DNA from: Strongylocentrotus purpuratus
Lineage: Eukaryota > Echinodermata > Echinoidea > Camarodonta > Strongylocentrotidae
Assembly (NCBI RefSeq): GCF_000002235.5
Contig: NW_022145610.1
Span: 30,706,306 to 30,770,305 of the forward strand
Direction: 5' to 3'
DNA: 64,000 nt
Shown here: positions 12,093 to 23,731 of the stretch, piece after piece
Layout: each line of letters starts with the position of its first letter
How positions within the stretch are numbered: position 1 is the first letter of the stretch
Program-made: the position numbers and the translations under genes
Notes under the pieces: generated by a model
Databases searched by the model: none
Told to the model about the DNA's origin: nothing
Seen by the model: the letters and a program-made list of their open reading frames with translations, nothing else

Positions 12093-14033
12093 TCAATGAA
12101 AAAATATAACTAAAAAAATAATAATAATGGACCTCTTTACCCAAGGCTGTGTGTCTTTGTCGAGCACAAAATGATTCTGCTCGGGTATGCAGGCCAGTTG
12201 TTAGCCCATATTGGGCTTGAATAGACTTGAATTGAAAGACCCTTTGTTTCACCTCGCGAAGTTTGGGCGTTTTCATATGAGGAGTAAAACCTTGCCCATC
12301 ATTGAATTCATTTTGTAAAGTTGTTTACAGACTGGAAAAGGATAGCATGGGAGTGTACAAATTGAATAAATGGATGTAAGTAGTACTGAAAATGTAAAAA
12401 ACTTGTTTAACCTGGCAATAAGGGACTCTTGAATGTAGTTTAAAAATTGGACATGGCTTTGGGGCTAACGCTACCGGCCACCGGCTACGCTGACGACCGC
12501 CAGCTAGCTGACGACCGCCAGCTAAAAAAAGACCCCCCCCCCCAAAAAAAAAAAGACGCCCCCCAAAAAGACCCCCCCCCCCAAAAAAAAAAAAGACCCC
12601 CCCCCCCCAAGGGGCTCCATTACAGTTTTTTCCTACACTCAGCTGCTCCCCCTCACCATAGGCCCTTTTTCAAGTTTTTTTTGAGGAATCCATTGACATA
12701 TTGTGGTTTGGAACCCTTTCCCATACATCAACAACACCAACAATAATTATTTTATCACACCAAACTATGAGTGAGATGAAAATGGGTTCTAACATCAGTT
12801 TTTCTTTTTCAAAGATTTATAAAAAAAATAAAAAAAAGCACTAGCTGGGAGTCGAACCCGATACCTTCCAGTTGCCAGGCGTTTGCCTATCCACTAGACT
12901 AATGTGTCACACTGGTAATCTTCATGTATTTTTTCATATTGATACTTATTTTTGTAGATGTAGCAAAAAACGTATTCTAACTAATTCAGAGAGTCGCTTG
13001 TTAAAAAAGAGTATCAAATGTTATTTTCTCCTTTGTTGAGGAGGTGGGGGGGGGGTGTCCCCTTTAAAAAAAGGAGATGGACACGTCAATATCATGGGGT
13101 AAAGAAAAAAAAATTAAAAAATAACATGAGGTATAAAGAAGAAGCTGGGAGTCGAACCCGAGTACATACATACATTGCGTTGTGAAGCGATCAGTCTTAT
13201 CCGCAAGACCACTTTGCCTCACTGCTACTAAGTGGCTCACTTCTTGGTCTTATAGCACTTTCTGCATGTTAACGACTTTAATATGTTGATTTACTGATTT
13301 AACGATTTCGGGATGCATAATTATTCATATTTTTGCAGTCCGATGTTGTCAAGATTGCCCGTAAATGTTTTCTTTCAGTTACTGATATTTCTGATATAAT
13401 AGTGAGGTTTTATGTTATTTTCATTTATTTTGCAATCTGCTGACTTAAACTTCAAGTGATATGACAATAGGCCACTGCCCTGACATAGCATAATGAACAG
13501 AACACGGATCTATTCAATTTAGGATATGCTACGAATTCTGTAACAGGGCACAAATGAATAGGGAAGCTTGGCTATTCGATTCTGTGTTCAATAGCTTGCA
13601 CCTGCAGCATCAATTAATGAATTGAAGAAAAAAAACCGACCCTCCCTTCATTGACGGAATATTTTTGTCAGTTGCGAGGATTACATAAGAGGTAATAATA
13701 GCATTCATGACATTGCAACAATGACCGCATTATGTTGATGTATTGTCCATAAAGGTACTGAGAAAGTCTTTCTCCTTGTCTGCATGGAGGACACGCACTT
13801 TAAATATCCCAATAGAAAAAGGATAGAATGGGGCTGTAGTCTCATTTAAAAAAAGGAAAGCGATTTCGGGACAGTTCAAAATAATGCTGGGAAATGGAAA
13901 TTAAAATGATACCGTTTTAAAAACCAGTTAGATATGGTTTAAGGACAAGAAGCATGAGATAATTCATTGCTCGGCAATCTGGACTGTATTTGAAACAGAG
14001 CATCCAATATTCCTGATATTTAATAGTATACTG
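12093..14033. repeat. Satellite monomer A6
   Basis: 1941 bp with two minisatellite copies (about 12484-12526). It has CTTCATGTAT near 12920 where the others have CTTTATGTAT. B boxes lie at 12848-12858 and 13148-13158. Confidence 0.9.
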
Positions 14034-15977
14034 TCAATGAAAAAAATATAACTAAACAAAATAATAATAATGGACCTCTTTACCCAAGGCTGTGTGTCTT
14101 TGTCGAGCACAAAATGATTCTGCTCGGGTATGCAGGCCAGTTGTTAGCCCATATTGGGCTTGAATAGACTTGAATTGAAAGACCCTTTGTTTCACCTCGC
14201 GAAGTTTGGGCGTTTTCATATGAGGAGTAAAACCTTGCCCATCATTGAATTCATTTTGTAAAGTTGTTTACAGACTGGAAAAGGATAGCATGGGAGTGTA
14301 CAAATTGAATAAATGGATGTAAGTAGTACTGAAAATGTAAAAAACTTGTTTAACCTGGCAATAAGGGACTCTTGAATGTAGTTTAAAAATTGGACATGGC
14401 TTTGGGGCTAACGCTACCGGCCACCGGCTACGCTGACGACCGCCAGCTAGCTGACGACCGCCAGCTAAAAAAAGACCCCCCCCAAAAAAAAAAAAAAAAA
14501 CCCCCCAAAAAGACCCCCCCCCCCCCAAAAAAAGACCCCCCCCCCCCCCAAGGGGCTCCATTACAGTTTTTTCCTACACTCAGCTGCTCCCCCTCACCAT
14601 AGGCCCTTTTTCAAGTTTTTTTTGAGGAATCCATTGACATATTGTGGTTTGGAACCCTTTCCCATACATCAACAACACCAACAATAATTATTTTATCACA
14701 CCAAACTATGAGTGAGATGAAAATGGGTTCTAACATCAGTTTTTCTTTTTCAAAGATTTATAAAAAAAAATAAAAAAAAGCACTAGCTGGGAGTCGAACC
14801 CGATACCTTCCAGTTGCCAGGCGTTTGCCTATCCACTAGACTAATGTGTCACACTGGTAATCTTTATGTATTTTTTCATATTGATACTTATTTTTGTAGA
14901 TGTAGCAAAAAACGTATTCTAACTAATTCAGAGAGTCGCTTGTTAAAAAAAGAGTATCAAATGTTATTTTCTCCTTTGTTGAGGAGGTGGGGGGGGGGGG
15001 TGTCCCCTTTAAAAAAAGGAGATGGACACGTCAATATCATGGGGTAAAGAAAAAAAAATTAAAAAATAACATGAGGTATAAAGAAGAAGCTGGGAGTCGA
15101 ACCCGAGTACATACATACATTGCGTTGTGAAGCGATCAGTCTTATCCGCAAGACCACTTTGCCTCACTGCTACTAAGTGGCTCACTTCTTGGTCTTATAG
15201 CACTTTCTGCATGTTAACGACTTTAATATGTTGATTTACTGATTTAACGATTTCGGGATGCATAATTATTCATATTTTTGCAGTCCGATGTTGTCAAGAT
15301 TGCCCGTAAATGTTTTCTTTCAGTTACTGATATTTCTGATATAATAGTGAGGTTTTATGTTATTTTCATTTATTTTGCAATCTGCTGACTTAAACTTCAA
15401 GTGATATGACAATAGGCCACTGCCCTGACATAGCATAATGAACAGAACACGGATCTATTCAATTTAGGATATGCTACGAATTCTGTAACAGGGCACAAAT
15501 GAATAGGGAAGCTTGGCTATTCGATTCTGTGTTCAATAGCTTGCACCTGCAGCATCAATTAATGAATTGAAGAAAAAAAACCGACCCTCCCTTCATTGAC
15601 GGAATATTTTTGTCAGTTGCGAGGATTACATAAGAGGTAATAATAGCATTCATGACATTGCAACAATGACCGCATTATGTTGATGTATTGTCCATAAAGG
15701 TACTGAGAAAGTCTTTCTCCTTGTCTGCATGGAGGACACGCACTTTAAATATCCCAATAGAAAAAGGATAGAATGGGGCTGTAGTCTCATTTAAAAAAGG
15801 AAAGCGATTTCGGGACAGTTCAAAATAATGCTGGGAAATGGAAATTAAAATGATACCGTTTTAAAAACCAGTTAGATATGGTTTAAGGACAAGAAGCATG
15901 AGATAATTCATTGCTCGGCAATCTGGACTGTATTTGAAACAGAGCATCCAATATTCCTGATATTTAATAGTATACTG
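14034..15977. repeat. Satellite monomer A7
   Basis: 1944 bp with two minisatellite copies (about 14426-14468). The poly(A) run in the C/A block is unusually long (17 or so A) and has lost the GACG between blocks. B boxes lie at 14790-14800 and 15093-15103. Confidence 0.9.
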
Positions 15978-17975
15978 TCAATGAAAAAAATATAACTAAA
16001 CAAAATAATAATAATGGACCTCTTTACCCAAGGCTGTGTGTCTTTGTCGAGCACAAAATGATTCTGCTCGGGTATGCAGGCCAGTTGTTAGCCCATATTG
16101 GGCTTGAATAGACTTGAATTGAAAGACCCTTTGTTTCACCTCGCGAAGTTTGGGCGTTTTCATATGAGGAGTAAAACCTTGCCCATCATTGAATTCATTT
16201 TGTAAAGTTGTTTACAGACTGGAAAAGGATAGCATGGGAGTGTACAAATTGAATAAATGGATGTAAGTAGTACTGAAAATGTAAAAAACTTGTTTAACCT
16301 GGCAATAAGGGACTCTTGAATGTAGTTTAAAAATTGGACATGGCTTTGGGGCTAACGCTACCGGCCACCGGCTACGCTGACGACCGCCGGCTACGCTGTC
16401 GACCGCCAGCTAGCTGACGACCGCCAGCTAGCTGACGACCGCCAGCTAGCTGACGACCGCCAGCTAAAAAAAGACCCCCCCCCCCCCAAAAAAAAAAGAC
16501 GCCCCCCAAAAAGACCCCCCCCCCAAAAAAAAGACCCCCCCCCCCAAGGGGCTCCATTACAGTTTTTTCCTACACTCAGCTGCTCCCCCTCACCATAGGC
16601 CCTTTTTCAAGTTTTTTTTGAGGAATCCATTGACATATTGTGGTTTGGAACCCTTTCCCATACATCAACAACACCAACAATAATTATTTTATCACACCAA
16701 ACTATGAGTGAGATGAAAATGGGTTCTAACATCAGTTTTTCTTTTTTTCAAAGATTTATAAAAAAAAATAAAAAAAAGCACTAGCTGGGAGTCGAACCCG
16801 ATACCTTCCAGTTGCCAGGCGTTTGCCTATCCACTAGACTAATGTGTCACACTGGTAATCTTTATGTATTTTTTCATATTGATACTTATTTTTGTAGATG
16901 TAGCAAAAAACGTATTCTAACTAATTCAGAGAGTCGCTTGTTAAAAAAAGAGTATCAAATGTTATTTTCTCCTTTGTTGAGGAGGTGGGGGGGGGGGGTG
17001 TCCCCTTTAAAAAAAGGAGATGGACACGTCAATATCATGGGGTAAAGAAAAAAAAATTAAAAAATAACATGAGGTATAAAGAAGAAGCTGGGAGTCGAAC
17101 CCGAGTACATACATACATTGCGTTGTGAAGCGATCAGTCTTATCCGCAAGACCACTTTGCCTCACTGCTACTAAGTGGCTCACTTCTTGGTCTTATAGCA
17201 CTTTCTGCATGTTAACGACTTTAATATGTTGATTTACTGATTTAACGATTTCGGGATGCATAATTATTCATATTTTTGCAGTCCGATGTTGTCAAGATTG
17301 CCCGTAAATGTTTTCTTTCAGTTACTGATATTTCTGATATAATAGTGAGGTTTTATGTTATTTTCATTTATTTTGCAATCTGCTGACTTAAACTTCAAGT
17401 GATATGACAATAGGCCACTGCCCTGACATAGCATAATGAACAGAACACGGATCTATTCAATTTAGGATATGCTACGAATTCTGTAACAGGGCACAAATGA
17501 ATAGGGAAGCTTGGCTATTCGATTCTGTGTTCAATAGCTTGCACCTGCAGCATCAATTAATGAATTGAAGAAAAAAAACCGACCCTCCCTTCATTGACGG
17601 AATATTTTTGTCAGTTGCGAGGATTACATAAGAGGTAATAATAGCATTCATGACATTGCAACAATGACCGCATTATGTTGATGTATTGTCCATAAAGGTA
17701 CTGAGAAAGTCTTTCTCCTTGTCTGCATGGAGGACACGCACTTTAAATATCCCAATAGAAAAAGGATAGAATGGGGCTGTAGTCTCATTTAAAAAAGGAA
17801 AGCGATTTCGGGACAGTTCAAAATAATGCTGGGAAATGGAAATTAAAATGATACCGTTTTAAAAACCAGTTAGATATGGTTTAAGGACAAGAAGCATGAG
17901 ATAATTCATTGCTCGGCAATCTGGACTGTATTTGAAACAGAGCATCCAATATTCCTGATATTTAATAGTATACTG
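15978..17975. repeat. Satellite monomer A8
   Basis: 1998 bp with five minisatellite copies (about 16372-16466); one reads GTCGACC instead of GACGACC. Two extra T are present in the T run near 16745. B boxes lie at 16788-16798 and 17091-17101. Confidence 0.9.
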
Positions 17976-20136
17976 TCAATGAAAAAAATATAACTAAACA
18001 AAATAATAATAATGGACCTCTTTACCCAAGGCTGTGTGTCTTTGTCGAGCACAAAATGATTCTGCTCGGGTATGCAGGCCAGTTGTTAGCCCATATTGGG
18101 CTTGAATAGACTTGAATTGAAAGACCCTTTGTTTCACCTCGCGAAGTTTGGGCGTTTTCATATGAGGAGTAAAACCTTGCCCATCATTGAATTCATTTTG
18201 TAAAGTTGTTTACAGACTGGAAAAGGATAGCATGGGAGTGTACAAATTGAATAAATGGATGTAAGTAGTACTGAAAATGTAAAAAACTTGTTTAACCTGG
18301 CAATAAGGGACTCTTGAATGTAGTTTAAAAATTGGACATGGCTTTGGGGCTAACGCTACCGGCCACCGGCTACGCTGACGACCGCCAGCTAGCTGACGAC
18401 CGCCAGCTAGCTGCTGACGACCGCCAGCTAGCTGCTGACGACCGCCAGCTAGCTGCTGACGACCGCCAGCTAGCTGCTGACGACCGCCAGCTAGCTGCTG
18501 ACGACCGCCAGCTAGCTGCTGACGACCGCCAGCTAGCTGCTGACGACCGCCAGCTAGCTGACGACCGCCAGCTAGCTGCTGACGACCGCCAGCTAGCTGA
18601 CGACCGCCAGCTAGCTGACGACCGCCAGCTAAAAAAAGACCCCCCCCCCAAAAAAAAAAAGACGCCCCCCAAAAAGACCCCCCCCCCCAAAAAAAAAGAC
18701 CCCCCCCCCCCCAAGGGGCTCCATTACAGTTTTTTCCTACACTCAGCTGCTCCCCCTCACCATAGGCCCTTTTTCAAGTTTTTTTTGAGGAATCCATTGA
18801 CATATTGTGGTTTGGAACCCTTTCCCATACATCAACAACACCAACAATAATTATTTTATCACACCAAACTATGAGTGAGATGAAAATGGGTTCTAACATC
18901 AGTTTTTCTTTTTCAAAGATTTATAAAAAAAAAATAAAAAAAAGCACTAGCTGGGAGTCGAACCCGATACCTTCCAGTTGCCAGGCGTTTGCCTATCCAC
19001 TAGACTAATGTGTCACACTGGTAATCTTTATGTATTTTTTCATATTGATACTTATTTTTGTAGATGTAGCAAAAAACGTATTCTAACTAATTCAGAGAGT
19101 CGCTTGTTAAAAAAAGAGTATCAAATGTTATTTTCTCCTTTGTTGAGGAGGTGGGGGGGGTGTCCCCTTTAAAAAAAGGAGATGGACACGTCAATATCAT
19201 GGGGTAAAGAAAAAAAAATTAAAAAATAACATGAGGTATAAAGAAGAAGCTGGGAGTCGAACCCGAGTACATACATACATTGCGTTGTGAAGCGATCAGT
19301 CTTATCCGCAAGACCACTTTGCCTCACTGCTACTAAGTGGCTCACTTCTTGGTCTTATAGCACTTTCTGCATGTTAACGACTTTAATATGTTGATTTACT
19401 GATTTAACGATTTCGGGATGCATAATTATTCATATTTTTGCAGTCCGATGTTGTCAAGATTGCCCGTAAATGTTTTCTTTCAGTTACTGATATTTCTGAT
19501 ATAATAGTGAGGTTTTATGTTATTTTCATTTATTTTGCAATCTGCTGACTTAAACTTCAAGTGATATGACAATAGGCCACTGCCCTGACATAGCATAATG
19601 AACAGAACACGGATCTATTCAATTTAGGATATGCTACGAATTCTGTAACAGGGCACAAATGAATAGGGAAGCTTGGCTATTCGATTCTGTGTTCAATAGC
19701 TTGCACCTGCAGCATCAATTAATGAATTGAAGAAAAAAAACCGACCCTCCCTTCATTGACGGAATATTTTTGTCAGTTGCGAGGATTACATAAGAGGTAA
19801 TAATAGCATTCATGACATTGCAACAATGACCGCATTATGTTGATGTATTGTCCATAAAGGTACTGAGAAAGTCTTTCTCCTTGTCTGCATGGAGGACACG
19901 CACTTTAAATATCCCAATAGAAAAAGGATAGAATGGGGCTGTAGTCTCATTTAAAAAAAGGAAAGCGATTTCGGGACAGTTCAAAATAATGCTGGGAAAT
20001 GGAAATTAAAATGATACCGTTTTAAAAACCAGTTAGATATGGTTTAAGGACAAGAAGCATGAGATAATTCATTGCTCGGCAATCTGGACTGTATTTGAAA
20101 CAGAGCATCCAATATTCCTGATATTTAATAGTATAC
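17976..20136. repeat. Satellite monomer A9 (13-copy minisatellite)
   Basis: About 2160 bp. The minisatellite (18368-18631) has 13 copies, mostly of a 21 bp variant with an extra GCT (gctgacgaccgccagctagct), seen in no other monomer here. Because 18 and 21 are multiples of three, both strands stay open across it and give spurious long ORFs. It ends at ...AGTATAC, followed directly by the LTR end TGTTGTAAAG. B boxes lie at 18954-18964 and 19253-19263. Confidence 0.9.
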
Positions 20137-21499
20137 TGTTGTAAAGTCCCACACAAAACAAAGTGGTCTCACATGGTTGAGGACTTGAGCTGCACTATCA
20201 GATTTTATTCCAACCACAAAATGGCTGCCAAGATGGCTGACATCCAGTCCATCAAACAATAATAACCAATCACAAGATTGGATAATAAATAGGTAACCAA
20301 TAGAAAAGCTTGTAAAAGATAGAGTGCCATGTGCCATGTGTGCTGGGTTGAATAGCTAAGAGATAAGGAAGAGTGTGTGTGTGTGTGTGGTGCTATAGCA
20401 GGTAATGTGCATGAGGATGAATGAATAGGGACAGAACAATAGAAGCCAAGAGCTAGCAGACAGGAGAGAATGAATGTAGGTCAGGAGTGCGCTAAAGCAT
20501 ATCGGAGTGGAAAACTAAATGTACAGTGTAAAATAAACAAGTAACCACTTGGGTCAGTGAAATTAAAACCTTACATAATATACCATCTTCACAGAAAAAT
20601 GTCCTCATTTTAAAAGATACATCATATTAACATGCATTTGTTTCCGAAGAAAATGCGTCACATAAAATTTGCTTGAAATACCTGAACGCATCAAATCATG
20701 AAGTTTTCCTTCTGTACAATTCTCTCTTTTTTTCCCTTTTTTTTTTTTTAAGGAACAGCATCTATTCATATTAGGGAAAATTAAACTGTTTAACTTGAAA
20801 GGTCACACATATAGCGAATACAAAAAAAATGGTATGCTTTCATCAATGAACATCTTTCAAGCAACGTCCCAACTTCAATGGGTTCTATCCTTTTTCACCC
20901 GGAAAATTCCAGTCTGATGTTTTGTAGACATAAACATTAAATAATTTCCTTTTTTTCCTGTCTCTGTCATAAATGACAAAATATCAAATACTTCATACCC
21001 AATTTGGCAATTTTTAACAAAAACTATTAACAAAATACATGGCAATGTCTTCACCTAAAGAAAAAAATATCACTGTTTCGTGAGTTACTGTTAAAATTAT
21101 CTTTGGAATAAGTTAGCCAATTGAATAATGAAATACAATGTACACAGAGAATATGCATGCATTCTGACATATAACTCTTTCAAAACTGTCTCAGATTTAA
21201 GGAGACATTATACAAATACAGTGTCTATGGTCGATAAAATCTCAACTACAAATGATTTATGTAACGAAAAAACATATTTTATGAATTCATGTATCGATGA
21301 TGTTTTAAATCCAAATATCCATAAACATCAATATACATGTAGGTCAAATGACTAAAAATAATGTTCAGAAAACAATGTAAACATGTACATGTACACACGT
21401 TGAAAATAAAAGATGGGCGCATTAAGGAGTTCACCCAATTGATGCGTAACTAACTAATTTGATGGAAAAACACATGACAAAATGTTTGAAAGCATGTCA
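20137..21499 (-). repeat. Candidate 3' LTR of the Gypsy element
   Basis: On the minus strand a strong polypurine tract GGGGAAAAGGAAG (21513-21501) lies ~215 bp after the integrase stop, followed by A and then TGACATGC (from 21499). The far end reads CTTTACAACA at 20137 and then satellite, giving TG...CA ends. A polyadenylation signal AATAAA lies near 20206-20200, and a CCAAT/ATTGG pair near 20262-20280. A shorter alternative LTR, 20137-20575 (TGTAAGG...ACAACA), also has TG...CA ends. With only one LTR in view I cannot decide by comparison. A (GT)n run is at 20375-20388. Confidence 0.5.
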
Positions 21500-21500
21500 T

Positions 21501-21513
21501 CTTCCTTTTCCCC
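21501..21513 (-). promoter_or_regulatory. Polypurine tract (plus-strand primer) of the Gypsy element
   Basis: GGGGAAAAGGAAG on the minus strand, between integrase and a TG dinucleotide. That is where a Gypsy element needs its plus-strand priming site, next to the 3' LTR. It is the only uninterrupted purine run of this length between 21727 and 20576 on that strand. Confidence 0.55.
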
Positions 21514-21727
21514 GTCTAAACATTAAAAACTGACAATCTAATCCTATCTTTACTGACAAGTCCTACAAAAATATCATAAATCTTCCAAAACATTCCCCAA
21601 ATCAACAATTCCCTCAATAACAATGTCACAAACAATGTAGCAATGCAAGGTATGACAGAGAAAAAGTGAAAATCAGCAGGTCTTCCAATTATCTATCACT
21701 ATTGCAAACATTATTTCTCAAAAGTCT

Positions 21728-23731
21728 TTACAGTTCGTAATCTTGAAACTTGGCGGGTACTTTAACCTGTCGACCAGATCTCGAACGTGCGGAAGAGGAC
21801 GGCTGAGGTTGGGGTTGGTCAGCAGATGAGGACGGCTGATGTTGGGGTTGGTCAGCGGATGAGGACGGCTGATGTTGGGGTTGGTCAGCGGATGAGGACG
21901 GCTGATGTTGGGGTTGGTCAGCGGATGAGGACGGCTGATGTTGGGGTTGGTCAGCTGATGAGGATGGCTGAGGTTGAGGTTGGTCAGCGGATGAGGACGG
22001 CTTAGGTTGCTCAGCTGATGAGGATGGCCAAAGTTGGGATTGGTGAGTCGTCGACCTCAGTTGATATTGGGGTCTGAGTTGAAGTTGGCCAACCGGCGAG
22101 GACAGCTGATGTTGGGCTTGGGTAGTCGGCAGTGATGGCCTAGATTGTTGCTGAAGTGGGGCTGAGTCAACCAGCCTGGATTGGTGGCTAGAATTGGTTG
22201 GCTGGCTTGATGCTTGTTGCCGAACAGACAAACTTGACCGTGATGGTTGGTCATGGTCTGACTGTCGGTGATGGAGGAGGCGTTCTGTTGAACTGGTTGG
22301 CTGGTTTGAGGCTTGTTGCCGAACAGACAAACTTGACCGTGATGGTCGGTCATGGTTCGACTGCTCGTGATGGAGGATGCGATCTGGTGGTCGAGATGAC
22401 CATGTGATATAGGCTGGTCCATGGCTAGTAGGTTGATTTGACTGCACCTTTCTCCTAGTCTCGTCGTCTGCTGGGGGACCTGGTGGGTACTGTGTCGTTG
22501 TCCTCTCAGTCCCATGTATTGACGTAGGCTGTGGGGTTGGTGGGGATGGTGGAGTTGACATAACTTGTGGGGCTCTGGCTCGATGTGGTTTCAAACGATT
22601 ATGATGGACCCGTCGCTTGAACTTTTCATCATGCACATGAACTATGTCATAATTTAGTCCATCGTCTGATGAGGAAGATACTCTGAAAGGACCTTTCCAG
22701 TTTGGTTCGAGTTTGTTCCTGATTTTGGTAGGGTCATGTAACCAAACAAAGTCACCTGTGTCATACTTTGAAATGCGTTTCTTCACATCATACTGTCGTT
22801 TCTGTTGTTGCTGTTGCTGTCGTGTATTTTGTATGGTGTACTCCCATGCTTTTCTCAATCGCTCAGACAGGTTGGTTGTGTATTCGAGGAGTGTCTTGCC
22901 AGATGACGATGGAGGGGGGGTTGAACAGGTGATGTTCGCAGGTGTACGGGCTTCCCTGCCATGCATGATGTAGTATGGCGTCAAACCTGTTGAGGCATGA
23001 GTACTTGTGTTGTACGCTAACTGGACTTGATTGATGTGAGTGTCCCATTCTCCTCCTTGATGAGAAATGTACTTCGCAAGTTGATCTTTGATGGTGCGAT
23101 TACAACGTTCGACTATGCCAGCTCCTTGGGGATGATAGGGTGTCGATCTAGACTTTTTGATGCCCAATTTGCTGCATAGTTCTTGCACTAATCTTGACTC
23201 GAACTGTCGACCTTGGTCGGTGTGCAAAGTCTCTGGAATACCATGTTCTTTCACATATTCTTCGAACAAATGTTTGGCGATGGTTGGAGCAGTCTGATCT
23301 TTCATTGGGAAGATATTGACATATTTGCTGAAATGATCAGTCACAACGAGTATATAGCGAAATCCTCGTCTTGAACTTGGAAGCTCAGCAATGTCGGCAA
23401 AAACCATCTCCAAAGGGCGAGTAGTGGTAATGGGACGTAAGGGTGCTTGATGCTTAGGGGTTGGTAACCGGAAAGACTCACAAGCTGTGCATGTGTTGCA
23501 GAAATCAGTGATTTCCTTGTTCATGAAGGGCCAATAGCACATTGACTCTGCTCTCTGTATTGTGCGATGAGCGCCGAAATGTCCGGATGATGGGTCACCG
23601 TGTAACTCTTGAAGTACCCTTGGAATGAGGGAGTTTGGTACGACAAGTTGGAATGAGAGATTACCAAGCTTGTCTTTCTTCTTCCTGTAGAGTATACCGT
23701 CTTGGAGGATGAATTTGGGATACTGCCACAA
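21728..23731 (-). CDS. int: Gypsy integrase with GPY/F-like domain and long repetitive tail
   Basis: 667 codons. Integrase inserts the reverse-transcribed DNA into the genome. An N-terminal zinc-binding HHCC region is visible (H51-x3-H55, C81-x2-C84), followed by the catalytic core with D113 (F-A-D-I), D172 (H-T-D-Q-G) and E208 (I-V-E-R). A GPY/F-type segment (W-K-G-P-F-R-V) lies near residues 340-385. From ~390 on it is a P/S/Q/H-rich tail containing six or so copies of an 11-residue repeat S-S-S-A-D-Q-P-Q-H-Q-P, which looks like a recent minisatellite expansion. The first residue is a TTG, not a true start: the frame is the -1 frame relative to RT/RNase H and should be translated as part of pol. 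Confidence 0.9.
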   Translation of the reverse strand: MWQYPKFILQDGILYRKKKDKLGNLSFQLVVPNSLIPRVLQELHGDPSSGHFGAHRTIQRAESMCYWPFMNKEITDFCNTCTACESFRLPTPKHQAPLRPITTTRPLEMVFADIAELPSSRRGFRYILVVTDHFSKYVNIFPMKDQTAPTIAKHLFEEYVKEHGIPETLHTDQGRQFESRLVQELCSKLGIKKSRSTPYHPQGAGIVERCNRTIKDQLAKYISHQGGEWDTHINQVQLAYNTSTHASTGLTPYYIMHGREARTPANITCSTPPPSSSGKTLLEYTTNLSERLRKAWEYTIQNTRQQQQQQKRQYDVKKRISKYDTGDFVWLHDPTKIRNKLEPNWKGPFRVSSSSDDGLNYDIVHVHDEKFKRRVHHNRLKPHRARAPQVMSTPPSPPTPQPTSIHGTERTTTQYPPGPPADDETRRKVQSNQPTSHGPAYITWSSRPPDRILHHEQSNHDRPSRSSLSVRQQASNQPTSSTERLLHHRQSDHDQPSRSSLSVRQQASSQPTNSSHQSRLVDSAPLQQQSRPSLPTTQAQHQLSSPVGQLQLRPQYQLRSTTHQSQLWPSSSAEQPKPSSSADQPQPQPSSSADQPQHQPSSSADQPQHQPSSSADQPQHQPSSSADQPQHQPSSSADQPQPQPSSSARSRSGRQVKVPAKFQDYEL
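21789..22016 (-). repeat. 33 bp in-frame minisatellite in the integrase tail
   Basis: Tandem 33 bp units (11 codons) within the integrase C-terminal tail, most of them nearly identical, coding for S-S-S-A-D-Q-P-Q-H-Q-P with P/H changes. The period is a multiple of three and keeps the frame open. A second, longer duplication in the same tail covers residues around S-V-R-Q-Q-A-S-N-Q-P-T-S (about 22195-22330). Confidence 0.85.

Larger units (their letters stand above)
2135..20136. repeat. Satellite array A: nine tandem monomers of about 1.97 kb
   Basis: Nine head-to-tail monomers, counted from the recurring junction ...AGTATACTG|TCAATGAAAA. Starts are 2135, 4243, 6219, 8194, 10130, 12093, 14034, 15978 and 17976. 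Lengths run from 1936 to about 2160 bp; nearly all the difference comes from an internal minisatellite and homopolymer runs. Otherwise monomers look about 99% alike. Order on the plus strand: an AT-rich lead-in, ~430 bp without a recognised gene, an 18-21 bp GC-rich minisatellite, a poly(C)/poly(A) block, tRNA-like module 1, tRNA-like module 2, then ~800 bp of AT-rich DNA. I see no real protein gene in it. Both array ends abut Gypsy sequence in the same monomer register. Confidence 0.95.

Noticed and set aside
18332..18850. 172-codon ORF with A-D-D-R-Q-L repeats
   Set aside because: Product of a minisatellite whose units are multiples of three; the opposite strand is equally open and other monomers break the frame.
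2530..20136. CRISPR-like spaced repeats
   Set aside because: Repeats are directly tandem or 2 kb apart, with no unique spacers, in a clearly eukaryotic context.
20137..20575. Short 439 bp LTR as the only interpretation
   Set aside because: TG...CA ends fit, but no polypurine tract precedes 20575; the tract at 21501-21513 supports a longer LTR. Kept as an alternative only.
21787..22005. Plus-strand ORF with repeated R-T-A-D-V-G-V-G-Q
   Set aside because: Antisense of the integrase tail minisatellite.
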